Shown: positions 1 to 7,147 of the stretch, piece by piece
Layout: each line of letters opens with the position of its first letter
Numbering within the stretch: the stretch's first letter is position 1
Assembly: GCA_023264155.1 (NCBI GenBank)
Contig: JALQTD010000003.1
Span: 1 to 39,958, forward strand
Origin: Flavobacteriales bacterium
GTDB lineage: Bacteria; Bacteroidota; Bacteroidia; Flavobacteriales_D; Sanyastnellaceae
Direction of reading: 5' to 3'
Length of the DNA stretch: 39,958 nucleotides
The notes under the pieces: generated by a model
Seen by the model: the letters and a program-made list of their open reading frames with translations, nothing else
Databases searched by the model: none
What the model was told of the DNA's origin: nothing
Program-made: the position numbers and the translations under genes

Positions 1-884
1 GGACCTACAACGAATTCCACTACCGCATTCACCGCCGCGCCCGTGCCAACGGGGTGCTGGTCGGCGGGGACCTCGGCCAGCCCGTCCTCTTCGAAGCCGA
101 CTACATCCGCTCCTTCCGAGGACAGGACGGGGTGCGGCCCACCGAAATCGATTCCGCCGCCGACCGCCTGCTCGCCGTGGCCGAGGCGTTCGCCGCCCGC
201 GGCATCCCCCTGCTCACCGTCCTCGCCCCCAACAAAGCGCGGTTCTGGCCCGAGGCCCTCCCCGCCGGGCCGCCACCGGCCCGTGAAGGGACTTACGAGC
301 GCTGGCGTTCGGCGCTTGCGGCTCGGGATTTGGCCTACTTCGACGCGGATTCCCTCCTGCGCAGCTGGCGCGACACCACCCCGCATCCCCTCTTCAGCCC
401 GACGGGCGTCCACTGGACCCGCTACGCCGCGATGCGCATCATCCCGCCCCTGCTCGACCGGTACGCGGCCCTTGCCCGCCGCCCCATGCCGCGCTTCGAA
501 ATCACGGCCCTCCGCACCCCCGGCGAGGCCCGGTGGAACGACGACGACATCGAACAGGGCATGAACATCTGGACCGACCTGCCCGACGGCGCCCTGACCT
601 ACGGCGACTACGCTTGGCACAACACGGCCGGAGCGCCCCGCGTGCTGGTCTCAGGCGACAGTTTCTATTGGGGACTGTTCAATTTGGGCTGCTCCAAGGA
701 AGGCTTTGGTGGCGGCTCCTTCGCCTTTTACCACCGGGCACTCTATCCTGAAAGCTATGATGCGCCCACCAGCGATGTCAACTTGACAGATGTGGAGGGC
801 ATCGTTTTGGTGTTTACAGATGCCACCTTCCGCAAGTCGCTGTATCCCTTCCTCGACGACGCGGAGACGCAGCTCAATCGGTGA
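1..884 (+). CDS. AlgX/AlgJ-like SGNH acetyltransferase (5' partial)
   Basis: The reading frame is open from base 3, so the gene begins upstream; a GTG at base 54 lies inside it and is unlikely to be the start. The visible 293 residues resemble the SGNH/GDSL domain of AlgJ/AlgX/DltD-like proteins, which move acetyl groups onto exported polysaccharides with a membrane-bound O-acyltransferase partner. A GVHWT segment (about base 405-420) supplies the family histidine, and LVSGDSFYWG (about base 643-672) carries the nucleophilic serine in the GDSF block, in the circularly permuted order typical of AlgX. The Asp usually two residues before the His is Gly here (TGVHW). It ends in an 11-base tail-to-tail overlap with the next gene. 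An MBOAT partner might lie upstream, outside the window. The family call is good; the substrate is unknown. Confidence 0.7.
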   Translation, partial: TYNEFHYRIHRRARANGVLVGGDLGQPVLFEADYIRSFRGQDGVRPTEIDSAADRLLAVAEAFAARGIPLLTVLAPNKARFWPEALPAGPPPAREGTYERWRSALAARDLAYFDADSLLRSWRDTTPHPLFSPTGVHWTRYAAMRIIPPLLDRYAALARRPMPRFEITALRTPGEARWNDDDIEQGMNIWTDLPDGALTYGDYAWHNTAGAPRVLVSGDSFYWGLFNLGCSKEGFGGGSFAFYHRALYPESYDAPTSDVNLTDVEGIVLVFTDATFRKSLYPFLDDAETQLNR

Positions 885-1443
885 GTTCCATCCCCCACGA
901 CGCTACAAGCCCCGGCAGCGCAGCGCGATCCACCCGCATACCGCGCACATCGTTCTCCCGCAAATCCATTGCCCATCCGCGCATATCGGCAAAGCTCGCT
1001 CCCCGCAGCATGCACCGCTCCCAGCGCGCACCGGTGACATCCACCTGGGACATCACCAATCCGTCCGCATGCACTTCCGTAAAATCCGCCTCGCGCATGC
1101 TACCGCCTTGAAACTGTGAACGGCTCAAATCCACGCCGACCCAGCAACCGTAGTCCAGCTGCGATTCCGTCCCATGAACACTAAACAGGAATGCGTTGCA
1201 CGTGTCCCACCGCAGCCCGAGCGCTTTGCAGCGGTGCAATTCCACCTCCTGGAAGCCGGCGTCGACCACTCCACAATTCGATAAATCGCAGCCGATGAAC
1301 CGACAAGCAACAAAGCGCACCCCGCGCAAGTCCACTCCCGTGAAGTCGCAATCCTCAAAGGTGCATCCCTCGTTGCGGCGTGGCACGGGGTTGGCCGCAT
1401 CGAAGCGGACGCCTTGAAAATGTTCGTCGTCTGCGTAGGTCAT
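874..1443 (-). CDS. Pentapeptide-repeat protein
   Basis: A 189-residue soluble protein built largely of degenerate pentapeptide repeats of the A(D/N)LxX type. Runs such as CTFEDCDFTGVDLRGVRFVACRF show a Phe or Leu every fifth residue, the pattern that forms a right-handed quadrilateral beta-helix. There is no signal peptide or membrane segment, so it should be cytoplasmic. Family members include Qnr/MfpA-like DNA-mimics that protect gyrase, but most have no known role, and nothing here identifies this one as a resistance protein. The ATG at 1443 is supported by TACCTTTG ending four bases upstream. It is divergent from the acyltransferase gene across only 35 bases. Confidence 0.8.
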   Translation of the reverse strand: MTYADDEHFQGVRFDAANPVPRRNEGCTFEDCDFTGVDLRGVRFVACRFIGCDLSNCGVVDAGFQEVELHRCKALGLRWDTCNAFLFSVHGTESQLDYGCWVGVDLSRSQFQGGSMREADFTEVHADGLVMSQVDVTGARWERCMLRGASFADMRGWAMDLRENDVRGMRVDRAALPGLVASWGMELTD

Positions 1444-1447
1444 GAGC

Positions 1448-1455
1448 CAAAGGTA
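1448..1455 (-). promoter_or_regulatory. -7 promoter element TACCTTTG of the pentapeptide gene
   Basis: On the minus strand this reads TACCTTTG, an exact match to the Bacteroidota -7 consensus TAnnTTTG, four bases before the ATG at 1443. Transcription would begin at or next to the start codon. No -33 TTTG is obvious; that position falls within the divergent gene's start region. Confidence 0.6.
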
Positions 1456-1463
1456 CGGGGCGC

Positions 1464-1471
1464 TACTTTTG
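1464..1471 (+). promoter_or_regulatory. -7 promoter element TACTTTTG of the acyltransferase gene
   Basis: TACTTTTG fits TAnnTTTG exactly and ends seven bases before the ATG at 1479. Only eight bases separate it from the oppositely oriented element at 1448-1455, so two polymerases could not occupy both at once. Confidence 0.6.
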
Positions 1472-1478
1472 TGACGCG

Positions 1479-2312
1479 ATGGACTTGATCAATGTGCGCT
1501 CCTCAGCTTGGCTTGAAGGCATGGCCGCTCCTGCGGTCGATGGCCCGTTCGGGCGGCTGCAACGGGCGAGGATACAGGGAGTTTCCGCATTGGTCACCCC
1601 GTCCTGGGCGCTCGACTGTGGGGTGGAGACGACGGCTTGGACGGCGGAACTGGAAGCGGCTGTCCTCGCAGCGATGCGCGACCACCGCTCGCGGGTTGCC
1701 GTGTATGATTTGCCGGCGGGGATGCCCTTGGCAGCGGAACCGTTCAAAGGCTGGTTTGTGGAGCGCCACACCCGGATTGCGGATTTGGCAAGCTCCCTGC
1801 CCAAACACCGGTTGAAGCAAGCCCGCAAAGCGCAGCGCCTCGGCATGCGCGTCGACTTCGGCCGCAACGACGTCCCCCAAATGGTCAAATTGCACCAACT
1901 CGCTCGTGACCGAAAGTCCATTCCATCCGATGCTGCGGCCTTGACCAAGCTCTTGATGCGGCTGGCTGAAGCGCCCGGCACCCAGCAAGTTTTTGTGGTG
2001 GACGGCGCGGACCGGACTGTCGCGGGAGGCTTGTTCCTCTCCACCCGGCCGGGACAAGTCCTGTACGCCTTCGGCGGGGCGGAGCGAACTGCACATTCAG
2101 GCTTGGCCACGGTGTTGTTGCTTGTCGAGGCCATGCAGCGCGCCGCCGAAGCAGGCAAGCACCAGTTCGACTTCGGCGGATCGCAAGACCCCGGGGTCGA
2201 TCAGTTCTACCGTGAGTTCGGCGGGGAGAAGGTTTTGAAATACCGGGGCATCCTCTGTCCACCCATCCTCCGGCCTTGGCTGCGGATGCGTCGGCCCGAT
2301 TTGTTCCCATAA
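1479..2312 (+). CDS. GNAT/FemAB-like acyltransferase
   Basis: A 277-residue protein with the layout of FemAB-type peptidyltransferases and the related GNAT_6 (BioF2-like) acetyltransferases. The conserved features are a KHRLKQARKAQRLG basic segment near residue 110, a central LHQLARDRK helix, and a C-terminal LYAFGGAERTAHSG...LLVEAMQRAAEAGKHQFDFGGS stretch, where FDFGGS is the hallmark strand-turn of the fold, followed by FYREFGGEKVLKYRG. FemAB-like enzymes add amino acids to peptidoglycan or acylate surface glycans; the substrate here cannot be read. It lies seven bases from the convergent T9SS protein gene. The start is supported by the TACTTTTG element upstream. Confidence 0.7.
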   Translation: MDLINVRSSAWLEGMAAPAVDGPFGRLQRARIQGVSALVTPSWALDCGVETTAWTAELEAAVLAAMRDHRSRVAVYDLPAGMPLAAEPFKGWFVERHTRIADLASSLPKHRLKQARKAQRLGMRVDFGRNDVPQMVKLHQLARDRKSIPSDAAALTKLLMRLAEAPGTQQVFVVDGADRTVAGGLFLSTRPGQVLYAFGGAERTAHSGLATVLLLVEAMQRAAEAGKHQFDFGGSQDPGVDQFYREFGGEKVLKYRGILCPPILRPWLRMRRPDLFP

Positions 2313-2319
2313 GTCAGTT

Positions 2320-4512
2320 TCAGCGCACCAACGTCACTTCCCCGTGGTACCCAAACGGTGCGGTGGCACAGGCATGTTGTGATTCCAACACCACGTAATA
2401 CGTCCCCTCGGAAGCGCCGTCCCCTCGCCATCCGTCCAAAGCAGCATCTGTCTTCCACATGAGGTTGCCCCACCGGTTGTAAACGGAAAGGTGGTGGAAC
2501 AAAAAACTGCTGTTCGTCAATCCCAAAACCTCGTCCCCTTGCGGAGAACGGTACACGATGGCAAACCGCTCATTGCGGCCGTCGTTGTTCGGAGAAAACA
2601 CATTGGGCACCTCGTACACCACCTCGTTCAATGGCTCCGGCGCTTCGACTTCCAACGGCACTTCAAAGGTTAAATCACAACCCGCGTGGTAAAGTGAAAC
2701 TGTGCCCGTTTGTATCCCAGGCTCGTCAAACGCCAACACCACCACCTGCCCGGAATCCAACCCAACGCCCGGAAAGTCCCACCCCAATCCGTCGGAAGGG
2801 AGTCCAAGGTAGGTCACCTGTACCCGACTCAGCGAATCGCAAGACGTGATGGGCCGCACATCAAATGCCGGCTCAAACGGGTCCAACGGATACACGCTGA
2901 AGGACTGCCAGGCCGTGTCCGCGCAGGCCGTCCCTCCCGCGGCCACCACCGAAATGGTGTAGGGACCGTAATCAGCATACGTGTGCACGGGACTTGTGGC
3001 CGTCGCCGAAGTGCCATCCCCGAACCACCACTCGAACGGCCCCGACTCCGGCTCGAGGTTCACGAATTCAACCGACAGGCCTCGACAAGGTGGCGTAATC
3101 ACTTCAAAATCGGCCACGGGCAAGGGATCCAAATCCAACGAAACCGCATCCGACTCCACGCACCCGAACGACGTCGAAACCAAATTCAAGGTGCTCATTC
3201 CGCCTGGCGGCAGCCACACGCCCTCCGGGGTTTGATCCACAGCACCGCTCGGAACCGCATCCGACCCAAACTGCCACGTGTACGAACTCGTCTCCGGCAG
3301 GTTCGCGGGTGCGGATAGCGGCACCCACCAACCACCGTCCATGCAAATCGCCTCCCCCGCCTCCACTTCGACCGACCAAGGTTCTACGGCCTGCACTTCG
3401 AAGGAAGTTTCCCCAGAGCAGTCCCCGTTCGTGTAGGCGAGATTCACTTCGTAGATGCCCGGTTCCGGGAATGTCACGACAGGTTCAGCTTCTGCACTGG
3501 TGTTCCCGGGGCCGTCAAAGCCGAAGTCCCACGCGTAGGTTGCGGCTGGGTTGCTGGTTTGGTCGAACGCAACTTCCAACCCATTGCACGGAGTGAGTTC
3601 TGCAAAGAAGGGCGCCGACAAAGCGCAATTGACCACGTCGAGCGTGAAATCGCGGAGGATGCTGTTGATCAGGATGCCATCCCGCCATTCCTCCACGCAC
3701 ACCCCCATGGCATATTTGCCCAGCCCCAAGGGCGTACCGGTCAAGAGCCCCGTTTGCTCATCGATGGCAATGCCGCTCGCACTGGCCACTGGAGCACCCG
3801 CGTTGTAACCCGCCTCCCAGGTCACCTCGGTGAAGGGCGGACCGAGCGGTGGAACGGGAATGGGGGCCAACGGCATGCCGCCAAGGTAGATGGTGCACAC
3901 GTGGTAGGCGAGCGAATCGCCGTCCGGATCCGTGGCTGCGTTGTTCAACTCGAAGGGCAGGTTGTTGCAAACAAAGGCTTGCGGCAACTCCTCGAACACG
4001 GGGCTGGAATTGGGCGAATTGATCAGCGCTGTGCCCGGGATTTCCGTGCGGAGGGTGAACCCTTGATCTTCTGGAATCACCAAATTGACCAAGGCCGGAG
4101 AGCGGCAGCAACGTTGGTAGGTCACGGTGTACGAACCCGCAACCGGTTCCAAGGCGACATTGAACACGTATTCGCCGCGTTCGATGCACAGGTCATCGGG
4201 CAGCTCTGCGCAGGCATTGGGGTCTTCGGGAACGATGTTTTGGATCAAACTCGGGTCCAACGGACTCGACAACGTAGCCACCCAATCCCCATCGAGGTAG
4301 ACCCCCAGCGACGCCGACAAGTCGAAATCCGTGCCGTTCACATTGGCCGAGGAGCAATCGCGGTAAATGGCTAGGCGCACTTCGTATTCGGCGAGGCCAG
4401 CGGCGTTCATGCCGACGAACGTGTACGTCATTTCTCCTCCCATCAAGTGGGTGGCGCGCGCAGCAAAAGTCACCGCAACGGCAACGCAAAACAGAGCGAT
4501 TTGGCGCAACAT
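2320..4512 (-). CDS. T9SS-exported PKD-type surface protein, type B C-terminal domain
   Basis: A 730-residue secreted protein. It begins with a short signal peptide (MLRQIALFCVAVAVTFAARA) directly followed by THLMGGEMTYTF, a common N-terminus of large Bacteroidota surface proteins. Several PKD/Ig-like beta domains follow, with WxFGDG-type motifs (YAWDFGFDGPG, FEWWFGDGTSA) and many Cys. The last 90 residues (VPNVFSPNNDGRNERF...VYNRWGNLMWK...W.GDGASEGTYYVVL) are the gliding-motility-associated type B sorting domain (CHU_C), which targets a protein through the type IX system to the cell surface. A longer open frame to 4821 exists, but its first 103 residues are antisense to the GWxTD gene and lack a signal peptide. 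Likely an adhesin or surface-layer component; the ligand is unknown. Confidence 0.85.
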   Translation of the reverse strand: MLRQIALFCVAVAVTFAARATHLMGGEMTYTFVGMNAAGLAEYEVRLAIYRDCSSANVNGTDFDLSASLGVYLDGDWVATLSSPLDPSLIQNIVPEDPNACAELPDDLCIERGEYVFNVALEPVAGSYTVTYQRCCRSPALVNLVIPEDQGFTLRTEIPGTALINSPNSSPVFEELPQAFVCNNLPFELNNAATDPDGDSLAYHVCTIYLGGMPLAPIPVPPLGPPFTEVTWEAGYNAGAPVASASGIAIDEQTGLLTGTPLGLGKYAMGVCVEEWRDGILINSILRDFTLDVVNCALSAPFFAELTPCNGLEVAFDQTSNPAATYAWDFGFDGPGNTSAEAEPVVTFPEPGIYEVNLAYTNGDCSGETSFEVQAVEPWSVEVEAGEAICMDGGWWVPLSAPANLPETSSYTWQFGSDAVPSGAVDQTPEGVWLPPGGMSTLNLVSTSFGCVESDAVSLDLDPLPVADFEVITPPCRGLSVEFVNLEPESGPFEWWFGDGTSATATSPVHTYADYGPYTISVVAAGGTACADTAWQSFSVYPLDPFEPAFDVRPITSCDSLSRVQVTYLGLPSDGLGWDFPGVGLDSGQVVVLAFDEPGIQTGTVSLYHAGCDLTFEVPLEVEAPEPLNEVVYEVPNVFSPNNDGRNERFAIVYRSPQGDEVLGLTNSSFLFHHLSVYNRWGNLMWKTDAALDGWRGDGASEGTYYVVLESQHACATAPFGYHGEVTLVR

Positions 4513-4537
4513 TGTGAGCAATTTAGGGTGCAACCGG

Positions 4538-4545
4538 TACTTTTG
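4538..4545 (+). promoter_or_regulatory. -7 promoter element TACTTTTG of the GWxTD gene
   Basis: An exact TAnnTTTG match ending four bases before the ATG at 4550. The opposite strand has a weaker TAAATTG at 4519-4525, six bases before the ATG of the T9SS protein gene. Confidence 0.6.
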
Positions 4546-4549
4546 TGAC

Positions 4550-5995
4550 ATGCTTGGAAAGAAATTCACCAGCGCGGTGCTTGGCTTTGTGGCCGGAGCG
4601 ATTTGGGGCCTCGCCCAAGCCCAGCACATCCAACTCGATGTCCTGACCTTCCAAACCCCTTCCGAACCGTACGTTGAAGTGCAACTTGAGCTGCCGGCGG
4701 CCTTGCTCGGTTTGGAACAGGTGGAAGGCGGCTTGCGCATTGCGGGGGAGGTCACCTGCATCCTGGAGCAAGCCGGGGAAGTCGTGTCGTTCAGCAAGCG
4801 GAACCTCGCTGGCCCGACCATGCCCGACAGCGCAGCGGCGCGCGCGGGCAGCCATTACCACGTCGACCGGCTGGTGGCCCGTCCCGGCGTCGGCCGCGTA
4901 ACCGTTGAGATCCGCGCGGAATCGGGGGGCGCAGCGGCCACGGCCGAGGTGGACGTCCGGTTGCTGGACTTGGATGTGCCGCATTTTTCATCGCCCATGC
5001 TCGTGGAAGCGTACGCGCCGGCGGCGGAGGATTCGCCGTACGCCCATTCCGGCGTGGACTTGTTGCCCGTGGTGGGCGCGCGCGTGGGGTTCGAGGCCGC
5101 TGAGATGCGTTATTACATGGAGCTTTATGGCGTTGATCACGTGCCCGACAGCTTGATCTACATCGCGAATTGGCTCGAGGATGCGGAGGGCGTCGAGTTG
5201 GCGGGCAGCCGGGTGTATCAGCGCGTGGTGAAAGGCCAAATCCTGCCCGTCTTCGCCACGCGCCCCTGGGGGCCCGACGCCAGTCCGGCCCGGGCCATCG
5301 TGTGGGAAGCCGTGTCGAAGACCGGCGGCGTCCTGTGCCGGGAAGCCCTCCCGATCGCCGTCGAATCGGCGGGCGGGGGGGGCGATGAACTGCTGGCGTT
5401 TGCGGCGGCTTGGACGGACCGCGAGGCGTTGCTGCGCCACTTGCAGGACCACCATCCGCGGGGCAATCCGAGCCAGCAGCGGTTGATTCGGGATGTGTTG
5501 CCGGAGGCGGATTTGGCCCAAATGCAAAGCTTCCTCGACCGCTTCTGGCGCCTCCAAAGCCCCCACGACCCCGCCGGCGCCTACGCCCAATACGTCCAGG
5601 ACATCGCCTACGTCGATGAACGGTGGGGCGCATGCTACAAGGGCCACGGGGCGGACAGCGACATGGGGTACGTCTACCTGCGTTATGGTGCGCCCAACAC
5701 GGTGGTGCAACGGCACAACGAGACTGAGTACTACCCGTACGAGATTTGGCATTACCTCCGCGCGGGCAATTTCAGCGACAAACGGTTCCTCTTCTTCAGC
5801 CCCCACATGGTCGCCGAATGCTTCACCCTGCTGCACAGCGACATGCTCGGCGAAGTGTCCAACCAAGACTGGCTCACGATTTTACGTAACCGAGAGAACA
5901 CGTTGCGCGTAACGGAATCACAACAAAACCGGTCCAACCCGCGCGACAACTACACGCGGGAAGAGCCGGAAGACCTGTTTTTCAACCCGCGCTGA
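4550..5995 (+). CDS. GWxTD domain-containing secreted protein
   Basis: A 481-residue protein with an N-terminal signal peptide (LGFVAGAIWGLAQAQ) and beta-rich N-terminal half. The C-terminal third matches the GWxTD domain found in Bacteroidota and relatives: DPAGAYAQYVQDIAYVDERWG followed by GYVYLRYGAPNTVVQRHNETEYYPYEIWHY, then RFLFFSP. The eponymous GWxTD is not literal here. The domain's biochemical function is unknown; members are periplasmic or outer-membrane associated. The ATG is chosen over upstream in-frame codons because it starts the signal peptide and lies four bases after a TACTTTTG promoter element. The stop TGA directly abuts the GTG of the glycosyltransferase, so the two are probably cotranscribed. 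Confidence 0.8.
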   Translation: MLGKKFTSAVLGFVAGAIWGLAQAQHIQLDVLTFQTPSEPYVEVQLELPAALLGLEQVEGGLRIAGEVTCILEQAGEVVSFSKRNLAGPTMPDSAAARAGSHYHVDRLVARPGVGRVTVEIRAESGGAAATAEVDVRLLDLDVPHFSSPMLVEAYAPAAEDSPYAHSGVDLLPVVGARVGFEAAEMRYYMELYGVDHVPDSLIYIANWLEDAEGVELAGSRVYQRVVKGQILPVFATRPWGPDASPARAIVWEAVSKTGGVLCREALPIAVESAGGGGDELLAFAAAWTDREALLRHLQDHHPRGNPSQQRLIRDVLPEADLAQMQSFLDRFWRLQSPHDPAGAYAQYVQDIAYVDERWGACYKGHGADSDMGYVYLRYGAPNTVVQRHNETEYYPYEIWHYLRAGNFSDKRFLFFSPHMVAECFTLLHSDMLGEVSNQDWLTILRNRENTLRVTESQQNRSNPRDNYTREEPEDLFFNPR

Positions 5996-7084
5996 GTGAC
6001 GAATTTGCCCCCCACCCCGACCGTAGCAGTCGCCATCCTCAACTGGAATGGCGTCCACCACTTGGAAACCTACCTGCCGTCGGTGGTGGCCCACAGCCCG
6101 GAGGCGGAGGTGGTGGTGATCGATAACGGGAGCACCGACCAATCGGTGGCCTGGCTCGAGGCGAATTACCCGACGGTGCGCGTGGTGCAGCTGGAGGAAA
6201 ACCTCGGGTTTGCGGGGGGCTACAACGCTGGGCTGGCCCAAATCGAAGCCGACATTTACGTGCTCCTCAATTCCGATGTGCGGGTGACGCCCGGCTGGAT
6301 TCCGCCGGTTTTGAGCATGATGGCTTCCGGCTACGCCGCTTGTGCGCCGAAGCTCCGCAACGATTCTGACCCGGACTTGCTCGAATACGCGGGCGCTGCG
6401 GGCGGGTACATGGACCGCGACGGGTTCATGTTCTGTGCGGGCCGGATTTTCGAGGTCTTCGAGACCGATGCCGGGCAATACGATACGGACCGGGAGGTGT
6501 TCTGGGCGTCTGGCGCCGCCTTGTTTGTGCGCGCGGACGCGTGGCACGCCGTGGGCGGTTTGGACGTCGACTTCTTCGCCCACATGGAGGAAATCGATTT
6601 GTGCTGGCGGCTGAAAAACCGCGGCCACCGAGTGGGCGCCTGCGGCCACAGCACGGTCTTCCACCTTGGCGGAGGCACGCTGCAAAAGCTGAACCCCTTC
6701 AAGACCTACCTCAATTTCCGGAACAACCTGTTCCTCCTTTTCAAGAACCACCACCGGGCATGGTGGCCGGGCTTGCTGTTGCGGCGCATGCTCCTCGATG
6801 GCATCGCCGCTTTGAAGTTCCTCACCGAGGGCAATGCGGACCTCTTTCGCGCCGTTTTCCGGGCGCACATGGCGTTTTACCGGGCCTTTTTCCCCACTTG
6901 GGCCAAACGGCGATCCGAACAACGCGCCATTTCTGCAGGCCTCCACGCCGGCCCCCTCCAGCCCCACAATTACGCCGGTTGGTACCGCCGCAGCATCCTG
7001 TGGGACTACTTCGCCAAGCGGCGCGTCACGTTCGACGAATTGCGCCAAGGGGCCATGCAGCCCCCCACTGCGCCGCGCTCATAA
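5996..7084 (+). CDS. Family 2 glycosyltransferase (rhamnosyltransferase type)
   Basis: A 362-residue inverting GT-A glycosyltransferase. VAILNWNGVHHLETYLPSV opens the nucleotide-binding fold, VVIDNGSTDQS follows, and LLNSDVRVTPGW carries the metal-binding Asp. The C-terminal half has FFAHMEEIDLCWRLKNRGHRVG, with the acidic catalytic patch typical of WbbL/RfbN-like rhamnosyltransferases, then a hydrophobic, Arg-rich tail suited to membrane association. It presumably adds a sugar to a lipid-linked O-antigen or capsule precursor on the cytoplasmic face; the sugar is unknown. The start is GTG, immediately after the upstream stop, implying coupling with the GWxTD gene. Confidence 0.85.
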   Translation: MTNLPPTPTVAVAILNWNGVHHLETYLPSVVAHSPEAEVVVIDNGSTDQSVAWLEANYPTVRVVQLEENLGFAGGYNAGLAQIEADIYVLLNSDVRVTPGWIPPVLSMMASGYAACAPKLRNDSDPDLLEYAGAAGGYMDRDGFMFCAGRIFEVFETDAGQYDTDREVFWASGAALFVRADAWHAVGGLDVDFFAHMEEIDLCWRLKNRGHRVGACGHSTVFHLGGGTLQKLNPFKTYLNFRNNLFLLFKNHHRAWWPGLLLRRMLLDGIAALKFLTEGNADLFRAVFRAHMAFYRAFFPTWAKRRSEQRAISAGLHAGPLQPHNYAGWYRRSILWDYFAKRRVTFDELRQGAMQPPTAPRS

Positions 7085-7090
7085 ACCTGA

Positions 7091-7126
7091 GCCCTCCGGC
7101 CACAAAGTTCGTGCTTGCCGGAGGGC
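7091..7126 (+). terminator. Perfect 10-bp inverted repeat after the glycosyltransferase
   Basis: GCCCTCCGGC at 7091-7100 pairs exactly with GCCGGAGGGC at 7117-7126 around a 16-base loop, starting six bases after the glycosyltransferase stop. No T-run follows, so it is not a classical intrinsic terminator. It may stabilise the 3' end of the message or act as a factor-dependent stop before comEC. Confidence 0.4.
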
Positions 7127-7135
7127 GCGCCGCCC

Positions 7136-7143
7136 CACCTTCG
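7136..7143 (+). promoter_or_regulatory. Degenerate -7 element CACCTTCG of comEC
   Basis: CACCTTCG is a degenerate relative of TAnnTTTG, placed exactly four bases before the ATG at 7148 as in other genes of the window. It matters mainly because it favours that ATG over the TTG at 7115. Confidence 0.35.
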
Positions 7144-7147
7144 CGCC

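Noticed and set aside
4513-4821. Extension of the T9SS surface protein frame to 4821
   Set aside because: The extra 103 residues are antisense to the GWxTD gene and precede a perfect signal peptide; the ATG at 4512 is the natural start.
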